Assembly (NCBI GenBank): GCA_016296485.1
Contig: JAEDJF010000003.1
Location: 1 to 31,963 of the forward strand
Direction of reading: 5' to 3'
Length of the DNA stretch: 31,963 bases
From: Oscillospiraceae bacterium
Lineage (GTDB): Bacteria > Bacillota > Clostridia > Oscillospirales > Ruminococcaceae
Both the position numbers and the translations under genes were made by a program. The notes beneath the pieces are model-generated. The model was not told the origin of the DNA and made no database searches. It saw nothing but the letters and a program-made list of their open reading frames with translations. Below are positions 7,184-15,364 of the stretch, piece after piece; position 1 is the first letter of the stretch, and each line of letters begins with the position of its first letter.

Positions 7184-7236
7184 ATTTTGTGCCGCCTTTG
7201 CGGCAAACTTTTATTATCCTCACCGGAGGAACAGAG

Positions 7237-8403
7237 ATGTTTAAAAATATTGTTTTTCTTGGGCTTGTGAGCTTCTTCGCGGATATATCAAGCGAGATGG
7301 TCTATCCGCTTATTCCGCTCTATCTCACCTCGGCTTTCGGGGCGACGCCCGTGCTCGTCGGAATAATCGAGGGAATTGCCGAGAGCGTCGCGAGCCTTCT
7401 CAAGGTTTTCAGCGGCTACGTCAGCGACAAATACAAACGAAAAAAGCCCCTCGCCTTTCTCGGCTATGCGGCGGGGCTTTTCTATAAGCTGGCGCTCATT
7501 TTTGCCGGCTCCTGGGTCGGAATGCTTTTCGCGAGGGTCATTGACCGCTTCGGCAAAGGAATCCGCACGGCGCCCCGGGACGTGATGGTTTCGGAAAGCG
7601 CAGACAAAGAGCATATGGGAAAGGCGTTCGGAATACACAAGGCCCTCGACATGGCGGGCTCGGCTATCGGAATCCTCCTCTCGTTTTTCCTCCTCAAAAG
7701 CGTCGGCGAGGGCGGCTACAAGACGATTTTCGCCCTTTCGGCAATACCCGTTATCCTTGCTCTCGCAATGTTCGGCTTCGTTAAAGAGAAAAAGGAGCCC
7801 CGCCAGATAAAAGAGCGGGAGCATTTCTGGAAAAACGCCAAAAACATAAACGGAAACCTCAAGCTCTATCTCTTCGTGGCGTTTCTTTTTACTCTCGGAA
7901 ACTCCTCGAACTCCTTCCTCCTTCTCCGGGCGGGGGACGTCGGTTTTTCGAGCACCGACACGATACTTCTTTACTTCATTTACAACGCCGTTTGTTCCGT
8001 TCTTTCAATTCCTTTCGGAAAAATTTCCGACAAAATAGGAAGAAAAAAAGTCCTTATAGCGGGTTATCTCACTTTTTCTCTTGTCTATTTCGGCTTTGCT
8101 TTCGCGCCGACAAAAAGCGTGCTCATCGGGGCGTTCGTGCTTTACGGCGTATATACGGCGATGGTCGCCGGGGTCGAGCGCGCGTTTATTGCCGAAATCT
8201 CCCCCGTCGAGCTTAAGGGAACTATGCTCGGGCTTCATTCCACCCTCGTTGGAATAGCGCTTCTTCCCGCCAGCGTCATTGCTGGCTTCCTTTGGGAAAA
8301 CCTCGGTTCGGCGGCGCCCTTCGTTTTCGGAGCGGTCCTTTCCGCCCTTTCGGCGTTAATTCTCGCTTCGTTCTTCGGAAAGAAAAATCCGCAAAAAGCA
8401 TAA
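7237..8403 (+). CDS. MFS family transporter
   Basis: A 388-residue membrane protein with about 12 hydrophobic segments, of the major facilitator superfamily. The conserved loop after the second helix is present (GYVSDKYKRKKPL) and is repeated in the second half (GKISDKIGRKKVL), the signature of the duplicated MFS fold. GIRTAPRDVMVSES and FGIHKALDMAGSAIG match a group of bacterial efflux-type MFS proteins of unknown substrate. The ATG at 7237 follows ACCGGAGGAACAGAG, and an in-frame earlier start at 7189 lies inside the promoter leader. It has its own promoter and a strong terminator, so it is a single-gene unit. Export of a drug or metabolite is the usual role, but the substrate cannot be read from sequence. 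Confidence 0.9.
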   Translation: MFKNIVFLGLVSFFADISSEMVYPLIPLYLTSAFGATPVLVGIIEGIAESVASLLKVFSGYVSDKYKRKKPLAFLGYAAGLFYKLALIFAGSWVGMLFARVIDRFGKGIRTAPRDVMVSESADKEHMGKAFGIHKALDMAGSAIGILLSFFLLKSVGEGGYKTIFALSAIPVILALAMFGFVKEKKEPRQIKEREHFWKNAKNINGNLKLYLFVAFLFTLGNSSNSFLLLRAGDVGFSSTDTILLYFIYNAVCSVLSIPFGKISDKIGRKKVLIAGYLTFSLVYFGFAFAPTKSVLIGAFVLYGVYTAMVAGVERAFIAEISPVELKGTMLGLHSTLVGIALLPASVIAGFLWENLGSAAPFVFGAVLSALSALILASFFGKKNPQKA

Positions 8404-8445
8404 AAAAACGGCGGCTGCCTTTTCGGGCAGCCGCCGTTTTTAATT
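8404..8445. terminator. bidirectional intrinsic terminator between the MFS gene and ftsZ
   Basis: A stem of about 15 bp (AAACGGCGGCTGCC with GGCAGCCGCCGTTT, small loop) has five T on the plus side and seven on the minus side. It ends both the MFS gene and the ftsZ transcript. Confidence 0.92.
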
Positions 8446-8450
8446 TAAAA

Positions 8451-9539
8451 TCAATCTTTATTGCTTCCGAAAAGCTTCATAAGGTCAGCGTCAAGGAAGC
8501 TGGGTTCCGATTCGACGGGACCGTCATCGGCGAACTGATAGTTCACGAAATCGGGCATCGAACCGGAGGGCTTTTTCGTATCGTCAAAGCCGGTGGCAAT
8601 TACGGTAATGGACATCTCGTCTTTATAGTCCTCGTTGAACGCAACACCGAAGATGAGGTTTACGTCCTCGGCGCAGGCGTTATGTACCATAGTGGTGGCG
8701 GCGTCGATGTCGTCGAGCTCCGTATCCGGGGAAGCGGTGATATTTACGATAACGCGGTGAGCACCGTCGATGGAGGTTTCAAGAAGGGGGCTCGAGATAG
8801 CCGCCTTGGTGGCTTTTTCCGCCTTGTCCTCGCCGGAGGCATGTCCCACGCCCATATGTGCGACGCCTGCGTCGCGCATAATGGAGCAGATGTCCGCAAA
8901 GTCAAGGTTGATAAGACCGTCAACGTTGATAAGGTCGCTGATGCTCTGTACGCCCTGTTTGAGCACGTCGTCCGCCGCAGCGAACGCGTTGAGCAGGGTT
9001 ATTTTTGTTTCGGAAACTGCTTTGAGTCTCTCGTTCGGGATAACGATAAGGGCGTCAACGTGCTCGCGAAGGGCGAGGATTCCGCTTTCCGCCTGTTCCA
9101 TTCTGTGTTTGCCCTCGAAGGCGAAGGGCTTCGTTACAACGCCGATGGTGAGGGCGCCGATGTCGCGGCTGGCTTCCGCGACGATAGGCGCGGCGCCGGT
9201 TCCGGTTCCGCCGCCCATACCGGCGGTGATAAATACCATCTGCGCTCCCTTGATTGCTGCGGCGATTTCGTCATGGCTCTCCTCGCCGGCTCTCTGACCG
9301 ACGGAGGGGTCGCCGCCCGCGCCGCGACCTTTGCTGAGCTTTTCGCCGATGGCGATTTTCTGGGTGGCTTTGGATTTAAGAAGAGCCTGCTTGTCCGTAT
9401 TTACAGAAATAAACTCAACGCCTTTGACGTCGCTGTTCACCATATGGTTGACAGCGTTTCCGCCGCCGCCGCCAACGCCGACGACTTTTATTGTAACGAC
9501 ACGACCGGTATCGTTGTCCATATCAAAATTCATTTGCAT
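8451..9539 (-). CDS. ftsZ: cell division GTPase FtsZ
   Basis: A 362-residue tubulin homologue that polymerises into the division ring under the membrane. Motifs: KVVGVGGGGGNAVNHM at 18-33, the GTP-binding GGGTGTG at 109-115, KPFAFEGKHR near 137-146, and the catalytic T7 loop NLDFADI at 211-217. The globular part ends near residue 318 and leaves a tail of only about 44 residues ending EPSFLDADLMKLFGSNKD. This keeps a PSFL core but lacks the usual basic end of the FtsA/SepF-binding peptide. The start at 9539 follows AAAACGGAGGTAATTTTGAT; ATG codons at positions 3 and 7 are less well spaced. It ends the dcw cluster but is separated from divIB by 188 bases holding a terminator, so it probably has its own promoter. 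Confidence 0.98.
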   Translation of the reverse strand: MQMNFDMDNDTGRVVTIKVVGVGGGGGNAVNHMVNSDVKGVEFISVNTDKQALLKSKATQKIAIGEKLSKGRGAGGDPSVGQRAGEESHDEIAAAIKGAQMVFITAGMGGGTGTGAAPIVAEASRDIGALTIGVVTKPFAFEGKHRMEQAESGILALREHVDALIVIPNERLKAVSETKITLLNAFAAADDVLKQGVQSISDLINVDGLINLDFADICSIMRDAGVAHMGVGHASGEDKAEKATKAAISSPLLETSIDGAHRVIVNITASPDTELDDIDAATTMVHNACAEDVNLIFGVAFNEDYKDEMSITVIATGFDDTKKPSGSMPDFVNYQFADDGPVESEPSFLDADLMKLFGSNKD

Positions 9540-9680
9540 ATCAAAATTACCTCCGTTTTCTCTTATAAGAGGATAAAATAAATCTAATATAAGATTATCA
9601 GATTTTAAGATTTAATGCAAGATATATTATATATTATTTGCAAAACTTTTTAGACAAATTTTTGAAAAACGGTGCTCAAA
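9540..9680 (-). promoter_or_regulatory. AT-rich ftsZ promoter region with a 12-bp palindrome
   Basis: This stretch is very AT-rich on the side leading into ftsZ. Several weak sigma-A-like pairs can be drawn (a TTGTCT followed by TATAAT, or a TTGCAT followed by GATAAT), none with ideal spacing. A perfect 12-bp palindrome, CTCTTATAAGAG (9560-9571), sits just before the ribosome binding site. Confidence 0.45.
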
Positions 9681-9683
9681 ACG

Positions 9684-9715
9684 AAAAAGGGGCGCGCCCT
9701 TCCCCGGCGCGCCCC
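9684..9715 (-). terminator. intrinsic terminator after divIB
   Basis: A perfect 10-bp stem GGGGCGCGCC/GGCGCGCCCC is followed on the minus strand by five T. It separates the divIB end of the dcw operon from ftsZ. Confidence 0.82.
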
Positions 9716-9727
9716 AACGTTTTTTAT

Positions 9728-10582
9728 TTACTCCTCGTCCTCGTCGGCAAAGCCGCTTCCCACAACTTTCCCTAGGGAGTCCCAGGGCGAAACGGTCATC
9801 GCCTTCGTCATCACTTCGCCCGGAACGGAGGCGTCCACGAGGAAAAATCCCGTGGGCTCAAGCTTATTTTCGACTACCTCATTGACAAACTGGAGCTTAT
9901 ACTCGAGCTCGAGCTCGTTTCCGAGCTCGACCCTTATGCGGTTGTCGCAAATCATGGTGATTTCAAGGGTATCCGTAAGGTCGATAAAGTCGTAGCCCTC
10001 CATATTGAGGTCCTTCATCTCAGCCATTATGCGCTTCAGAAGCTCCGTTCTCTTCTGGTCGTCCTCGGTGTTCGTGATGGTGCTTATTCCGCGCACGGCG
10101 ACCATTCCTCGGGGCACTTCCTCCATTCCCCTTTCGAGCACCTTTCCGCCGGTGCTCATAAGGGTGTAGCCGTCCGCCTCCTCAAGGGCGGCAAAGGGCA
10201 CGGCTTCGGTTATGGTTATGGTCACGGCGTTCGGGAAGCTGCGCCTCACCTCGGCGCTCTCAATATAATTATAGACGGAACAGAGCTTATTTTCCGCGTA
10301 CTCCGTATCAATCTGGAAGAGGTTGTCGCCCTTTTCGATTCCGGTGGTCTCAATGAGCTCCCTCTCGGAATAGAGAGTATTGCCGACGATATTGAAGCGG
10401 TCAACGTTAAAGAGCATCGTAAGGCAGAGGTAAACTGCGCCGGCGAGGATAAAAAGGGACAGCACGATATAAAACGGCGTCATCAGCTTGTTTTTTCTGC
10501 GGCGGCGTTTTTTCTTCGTGTTTTCAACAAACCTTGAATCGGTCTGCTGTTTTTTCTCCTTTTTTACGATACGGAATTTCAT
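9728..10582 (-). CDS. divIB: cell division protein FtsQ/DivIB
   Basis: A 284-residue bitopic membrane protein of the divisome. It has a strongly basic cytoplasmic N-terminus (KKKRRRRKNKL), one membrane helix (about residues 36-58), then the POTRA domain starting FNVDRFNIVGNTLYSERELIE, which is the FtsQ/DivIB signature, followed by a beta-domain and an acidic tail (ADEDEE). DivIB works with FtsL and DivIC to control septal peptidoglycan synthesis. The ATG at 10582 has CCGGAG six bases in front; an in-frame TTG at 10603 is less likely. It is 24 bases after murG and is the last gene before the terminator at 9684-9715. Confidence 0.92.
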   Translation of the reverse strand: MKFRIVKKEKKQQTDSRFVENTKKKRRRRKNKLMTPFYIVLSLFILAGAVYLCLTMLFNVDRFNIVGNTLYSERELIETTGIEKGDNLFQIDTEYAENKLCSVYNYIESAEVRRSFPNAVTITITEAVPFAALEEADGYTLMSTGGKVLERGMEEVPRGMVAVRGISTITNTEDDQKRTELLKRIMAEMKDLNMEGYDFIDLTDTLEITMICDNRIRVELGNELELEYKLQFVNEVVENKLEPTGFFLVDASVPGEVMTKAMTVSPWDSLGKVVGSGFADEDEE

Positions 10583-10606
10583 ATTTTTCTCCGGCTGGGG
10601 CAAAAT

Positions 10607-11737
10607 TTATCCTTCCACAAGGGAAATAATTTCGTTTCTTATGCGCTCGTTGGCGTTCTCTATAGCCATTGCCTTGGCGTTCGCCGAGAGCCTTGCGAGC
10701 CTTTCGGGGTTTTCGGTAAGCTCTTTGACGGTCTCGCAAAGAAGCTCTCCAGTAAGGTTCTTTTCCTCGATTACCACGGCGGCGCCGTGGCTTTGGAGCA
10801 CCATCGCGTTGTGGTACTGGTGGTTTTCCGCCACGTTGGGCGACGGGATGAGCACGGAGGCTCTTCCCGCAGCTTTGAGCTCCGAAAGAGTCATCGCTCC
10901 GCAGCGGCAGATAACGAGGTCAGCCGCCGCAAGGCAGCGGGGCATATCGTTTATATATTCCCGGATTATGAGGTTGTCGTGCTCATGAGCATCTATACCC
11001 TTTTCCTTGAGCATATCGAAATAATAGGACGGACCGTAGTAGGAACCGGAACCGTGGATATGGACGAAATTTTTGTTTTCGCCGAGGTGCCAAGCCATAA
11101 GGTCCGCAACCGCTTCGTTAAGGCGCTGGGCGCCGAGGCTTCCGCCGAAGGAAAGAAGGCAAATTCTGTCGCCCACGTTGTAGAACTCCCGGGCGGCTTT
11201 CCTGTTCTCGGTGAAAATCTCCTGACGGACGGGGTTCCCGGTGACGATATAATTTTTCCCCTCCGGAAGATATTTTTTGCTCTCCTCCACGTCGAGAAGG
11301 ATTTTATCCACGTATTTTGAAAGGAGCTTCGTCGTGACGCCCGGAAGGGCGTTGCTCTCCATCGCGACGGTCTTATATCCCATAAGGGTGGCTTTTCTCA
11401 CCACAGGACCGCTTACGTAGCCGCCGGTTCCGACGACGACGTCGGGCTTAAAGCCCTCGATTATCTCCTTTGCCCGGGCGGAGCTCCCGGCAAGGTACCA
11501 AAGGGCTTTTACGTTGTTTTTTATAGTGCGAAGGTTGAGGTGGCGCTGGATTCCGAGCACCTTTATGGGCTCGAAATTATAGCCCGCGCCGGGAACTATT
11601 CTCGCCTCCATACCGTTTGGGTTTCCGGCGAAAAGGATCTCAACGGACGGGTCTTTGTCCTTCATATAGTTCGCTACGGCGATTGCCGGGTTAATATGTC
11701 CGGCGGTTCCGCCGCAGGCAAAAAGAATTCTCATCAT
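10607..11737 (-). CDS. murG: UDP-GlcNAc:lipid I N-acetylglucosaminyltransferase MurG
   Basis: A 376-residue peripheral membrane enzyme that adds GlcNAc to lipid I to make lipid II. It shows the N-terminal glycine-rich loop CGGTAGHINPAIA, the second loop SFGGSLGAQRLN, and the C-terminal donor site CRCGAMTLSEL followed by PSPNVAENHQYHNA, all typical of MurG. Two adjacent ATG codons (11737 and 11734) follow GGGGGA; either may be used. It lies 18 bases after ftsW and 24 before divIB, in the usual dcw order. Confidence 0.97.
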   Translation of the reverse strand: MMRILFACGGTAGHINPAIAVANYMKDKDPSVEILFAGNPNGMEARIVPGAGYNFEPIKVLGIQRHLNLRTIKNNVKALWYLAGSSARAKEIIEGFKPDVVVGTGGYVSGPVVRKATLMGYKTVAMESNALPGVTTKLLSKYVDKILLDVEESKKYLPEGKNYIVTGNPVRQEIFTENRKAAREFYNVGDRICLLSFGGSLGAQRLNEAVADLMAWHLGENKNFVHIHGSGSYYGPSYYFDMLKEKGIDAHEHDNLIIREYINDMPRCLAAADLVICRCGAMTLSELKAAGRASVLIPSPNVAENHQYHNAMVLQSHGAAVVIEEKNLTGELLCETVKELTENPERLARLSANAKAMAIENANERIRNEIISLVEG

Positions 11738-11755
11738 TCATTCCCCCGAATTTTG

Positions 11756-12937
11756 TCAATTCTTTGCCAAGGCTGATTTCTTGGAAACGGAGAGCACGAC
11801 CCCCATTTCGCCGAGGGTCATCATAAGCGCCGTTCCACCGTAGGAAAAGAGCGGAAGCGAAATTCCCGTATTGGGTATCGTGTTTGTAACAACGGCGATA
11901 TTTAGGAGAACCTGCATTCCGATATGCATTACGCAGCCCGCCGCAAGGAGAGAACCGAATTTATCCGGGCAGCGCATGGCGATTACGAAACCGCGCCAAA
12001 CGAGCAGCGCAAAAAGGATTACGACGATTGAAGCGCCTATAAAGCCCAGCTCCTCGCAGACTACGGCGAAAATAAAGTCGTTCTGCGGCTCGGGAATATA
12101 GAGGTACTTCTGGCGGGAGTTTCCGAGACCCGTTCCCCAAAGACCGCCGGAACCTATGGCGATAAGGGACTGGATAGTCTGGTAACCGTCGCCCTGGGCG
12201 TCGACGTAGGGGTCGAGCCAGGTGGTGACTCGGGCGGTGGCGTACTGCATAAAGGTCGGGACAATAAGTATCACCGCAACGGCGGCGGCGCCCGCCGCAA
12301 GGAGCATTCCGAAGTATTTGAGCTTCGTTCCGCCGAACCACATCATCGCGATTCCGAGAGCGCCGATGATGATAGTACCCGAAAGGTGGCGCTCCGCGAT
12401 AACGAGCACGACCACTATGCTCAGGCAGACGGCGAAGGGCAAAACGCCGTATTTAAAGGTTCCCATTTTATCCGCGTTGGTGGAGGCGAAGTGTGCGAAA
12501 AGCACTACTATCGCGAATTTCGCTATCTCCGAAGGCTGGAAGCTAAGGATATTTCCTATATAAATCCAGCGGGCAAAACCGTCCTTATCCCTCATGAACA
12601 GAACTATCACGAGAAGGCAAAGCGTTCCGGCAAAAAGGAGCAGAGAGTATTTTTGAAGTATTTTATAGTTTACCTGCGAAATGGCGAGCATCGCCACGAC
12701 GCCCATTATAGCGAACATGAGCTGACGCTCTATATAATAAAAGCTGTCGCCTTTATTGTAAAAAGCGTAGGCGTAGCTCGCGGAAAAGAGCATTACGAGT
12801 CCGAAAGTGAGAAGGATAAGTACGAGCACCATAAAGGTTATATCTATCTTTCCGCGCTTTTTTTTCGGCTCTAATATCCGCTCCTTTGCCGCGCTGACAG
12901 GTATGAAACTGTTAAGATCAATGGTTATCGGCTTCAT
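11756..12937 (-). CDS. ftsW: SEDS peptidoglycan glycosyltransferase FtsW
   Basis: A 393-residue polytopic protein (about ten helices) of the SEDS family, which polymerises lipid II at the septum with its partner class B PBP. The conserved extracellular loop is seen as LGNSRQKYLYIPEPQNDFIF followed by EELGFIGA, and the last helices carry TGISLPLFSYGGTALM. The N-terminus has a basic cytoplasmic stretch (EPKKKRGKID) before the first helix. Its position between mraY and murG marks it as FtsW rather than RodA or SpoVE, though SEDS paralogues are hard to separate by sequence. The start is the ATG at 12937 with AAAGGGCAGAA in front. Confidence 0.94.
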   Translation of the reverse strand: MKPITIDLNSFIPVSAAKERILEPKKKRGKIDITFMVLVLILLTFGLVMLFSASYAYAFYNKGDSFYYIERQLMFAIMGVVAMLAISQVNYKILQKYSLLLFAGTLCLLVIVLFMRDKDGFARWIYIGNILSFQPSEIAKFAIVVLFAHFASTNADKMGTFKYGVLPFAVCLSIVVVLVIAERHLSGTIIIGALGIAMMWFGGTKLKYFGMLLAAGAAAVAVILIVPTFMQYATARVTTWLDPYVDAQGDGYQTIQSLIAIGSGGLWGTGLGNSRQKYLYIPEPQNDFIFAVVCEELGFIGASIVVILFALLVWRGFVIAMRCPDKFGSLLAAGCVMHIGMQVLLNIAVVTNTIPNTGISLPLFSYGGTALMMTLGEMGVVLSVSKKSALAKN

Positions 12938-12977
12938 TTTCTGCCCTTTCTTGGGGAATTTTAAAAACTCTGTTAAA

Positions 12978-13955
12978 TCAAATGGCGTTTACCGCGAGAA
13001 TGGAAACGACGGCGCCCGCAAGCCCCACAAGGCAAAATACGATCACTATTTTCCATTCGCTCCAGCCGCACATCTCAAAATGGTGATGAATGGGCGCCAT
13101 TTTGAAAACGCGCTTATGGGTCAGTTTATAGCTTCCGATTTGGATTATATCGGAGAGGGTTTCAATTACGTAGACGATTCCGGCGAAAACAAGTATCACC
13201 GGGTAGTTGATTCCGAAGGCGAGGGCGCAGACCATTCCGCCGAGGAAAAGAGAACCCGTATCGCCCATAAAAGTCTTTGCCGGGTGGCAGTTCCAAACGA
13301 AAAATCCCGCGCAGCCGCCGGCGAGAGCCGCCGCAAGGTAGGTCATTCCGAGGTGCCCGAGTATCGTTGACATTATCATAAAGCCGCAGGCACAGACGAA
13401 GGTAACGCTTGAGCAGAGCCCGTCGATGCCGTCGGTGAGGTTGACGGCGTTGGAAGCGCCGACGATAATGAACACCGCAAGAGGATAATAGAAAATTCCG
13501 AGGTCAATCTGACCGAGGAAAGGTATTATAACGGCGGTTGAAAGGGTTCCGGATATCTGGAGCCCCACGAGGAACATCACGGCGAGGAGCACCTGACCGA
13601 TGAATTTCTGTTTAGCGGTAAGACCCTCGTTCTGTTTCTTGGCAATCTTCGTGTAGTCGTCGATAAAGCCAAGAAGCCCGTAGCCGAGAGCCATCAAAAT
13701 TCCGCTTGAAAAGCGGATTTTTTCGGCGGAGGGCTCGTCTTTAAGGAACCAGAAAGCAGCGCAGCAGGCGGCAAGGATTCCGATTATGAACATAATTCCG
13801 CCCATTGTCGGAGTTCCCTCTTTGCTCTTGTGCCAGTTGGGTCCTATCTCAAGAATTTTCTGACCGAAGCTGAGCTTTCGGAGCATCGGCACCAGCCACA
13901 TACCGGAAAGAGCCGTCACTCCAAAGGCTATAAAAGCGCAAATCGCTGTCTGCAT
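12978..13955 (-). CDS. mraY: phospho-MurNAc-pentapeptide transferase MraY
   Basis: A 325-residue integral membrane enzyme that transfers phospho-MurNAc-pentapeptide to undecaprenyl phosphate, forming lipid I. Visible motifs: the metal-binding GFIDDYTKIAKKQNEGLTAKQK, the catalytic NLTDGIDGL, the FMGDTGSLFLGG segment and the C-terminal MAPIHHHFEMCGWSE. Length and about ten hydrophobic segments fit the family. It has a strong start signal (AAAACGGAGGACTTAAT before ATG) and lies 18 bases after murF. In many Firmicutes murD follows; here ftsW follows directly after 40 bases. Confidence 0.97.
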   Translation of the reverse strand: MQTAICAFIAFGVTALSGMWLVPMLRKLSFGQKILEIGPNWHKSKEGTPTMGGIMFIIGILAACCAAFWFLKDEPSAEKIRFSSGILMALGYGLLGFIDDYTKIAKKQNEGLTAKQKFIGQVLLAVMFLVGLQISGTLSTAVIIPFLGQIDLGIFYYPLAVFIIVGASNAVNLTDGIDGLCSSVTFVCACGFMIMSTILGHLGMTYLAAALAGGCAGFFVWNCHPAKTFMGDTGSLFLGGMVCALAFGINYPVILVFAGIVYVIETLSDIIQIGSYKLTHKRVFKMAPIHHHFEMCGWSEWKIVIVFCLVGLAGAVVSILAVNAI

Positions 13956-13973
13956 ATTAAGTCCTCCGTTTTA

Positions 13974-15344
13974 TTAGAATTCTTCGTAAAAGGCTTCCGC
14001 AACGTCCTCAAATTTCATTCCCCGGCTGGCTTTGAGCCAGACAATATCCCCGGGCTTCGCAATTTCCCGAAGCTTTTCGGAAAGAGCTTCCTTGCTTTCA
14101 AAATGAAAGCTTTCGGAAAGCCCCGCTTCAAGAGCGCCCTTTGCTATTAGCTTTCCGAGCTCGCCGAAGCAAAGGAGCACGTCTGCGGCCTTTGCCGCCT
14201 CGCGCCCCACCTCAAGGTGGGAGCTTTCGGCGACGGCGCCGAGCTCCAGCATATCGCCGAGAACGGCGATTTTTTTGGCGCCGGGAACAAGCTGCCGTTC
14301 GCCGAGAGTTCTGAGCGCCGCCCGCATTGAATCGGGGTTCGCGTTATAGCAGTCCTCCACCACGGTGACGCCCCGGCACTGGGTCATCTTTTGCCGCATG
14401 CCGGTGGCTTTGAAGTTCCAAAGGGCGGCGGCACACTCCTGCGGCGGGATTCCCGCCGCAACTCCTGCGCCGAAGCCCGCAAGGGCGTTGAGCACGTTAT
14501 GTTCGCCTATACAGGGAATCCGGGCGCGGCAGCGTTCATTTTTAAAGACGATGTCAAAATCCGTCTCTCCGTCGCGCTCGGCGATATTTTCCGCGGTGAT
14601 GTCCGCAGATTTATCCCCAATAGCATAGTATACTACATTAAACTCCGGAAGGCAAATATCTCGGAGCATATCGTTATCTTTATTTAAAAGGAGGGTCCCG
14701 CCTTTTTTGAGCCCCTCGACAATCTCGAATTTCGCTTTCTTAATGTTTTCCCGGGAGCCGAGGTTTTCGATGTGACAGGTGCCTATGCAGGTGATTACGG
14801 CGATGTCGGGCTTTGCCGGAACGGTAAGCTCCCTAATTTCGCCCTGATGCACCATTCCGAACTCGAGGACCATCGCCTCGTAGCTTTCATCGAGCTCAAG
14901 AATCGTTTTCGGAACGCCCACCTCATTATTTAAATTGTTTTCGGTTTTAAGCGTCTTATACCTGCTTTTGATTACGGCGGCAATCATTTCGCGGGTGGTC
15001 GTTTTGCCGACGCTTCCGGTGACCGCTATCACCTTCGGGTTGAATTTGCTGCGGTAAAGACCGGCAATATCGAGAAAAGCCTGGCGGGTCGTTTTCACGA
15101 AAAGGAGGTTTTCTGTTCCGTAGTCGCCCTCTTTTTCAACGGCGGCGAAAAGAGCGCCCTTTTCCATGGCGGTTTTAACGAAGGCGTGGCCGTCGAACCT
15201 TTCGCCGCAAAGGGCGACAAAAAGGCTTCCGGGCTTCACGTCCCTTGAATCGGTACAGATATTCGTTATCTCAATATCGGGAATCTCCGTTCTACATTCC
15301 GCGCCCATTGCCGCGGCGATTTCTCTCAATTTTAACGGAAGCAT
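13974..15344 (-). CDS. murF: UDP-MurNAc-tripeptide:D-Ala-D-Ala ligase MurF
   Basis: A 456-residue ATP-dependent Mur ligase that adds D-Ala-D-Ala to the UDP-MurNAc-tripeptide. It has the three Mur ligase parts: an N-terminal substrate domain with TDSRDVKPGSLFVAL, the central ATP domain with VTGSVGKTTTREM (P-loop at 110-116), and the C-terminal domain with DCYNANPDSMRAAL and GDMLELG. The SVGKTTT form of the P-loop and the NANPDSM motif are typical of MurF rather than other Mur ligases. The start is backed by GAGGGAGGGGCAGT. It lies 20 bases after murE. Confidence 0.97.
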   Translation of the reverse strand: MLPLKLREIAAAMGAECRTEIPDIEITNICTDSRDVKPGSLFVALCGERFDGHAFVKTAMEKGALFAAVEKEGDYGTENLLFVKTTRQAFLDIAGLYRSKFNPKVIAVTGSVGKTTTREMIAAVIKSRYKTLKTENNLNNEVGVPKTILELDESYEAMVLEFGMVHQGEIRELTVPAKPDIAVITCIGTCHIENLGSRENIKKAKFEIVEGLKKGGTLLLNKDNDMLRDICLPEFNVVYYAIGDKSADITAENIAERDGETDFDIVFKNERCRARIPCIGEHNVLNALAGFGAGVAAGIPPQECAAALWNFKATGMRQKMTQCRGVTVVEDCYNANPDSMRAALRTLGERQLVPGAKKIAVLGDMLELGAVAESSHLEVGREAAKAADVLLCFGELGKLIAKGALEAGLSESFHFESKEALSEKLREIAKPGDIVWLKASRGMKFEDVAEAFYEEF

Positions 15345-15364
15345 ACTGCCCCTCCCTCTGTCTT

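Noticed and set aside
8292..9581. Long open frame antisense to ftsZ and overlapping the end of the MFS gene
   Set aside because: It crosses a strong terminator and lies opposite a clear FtsZ. It is a by-product of biased third positions.
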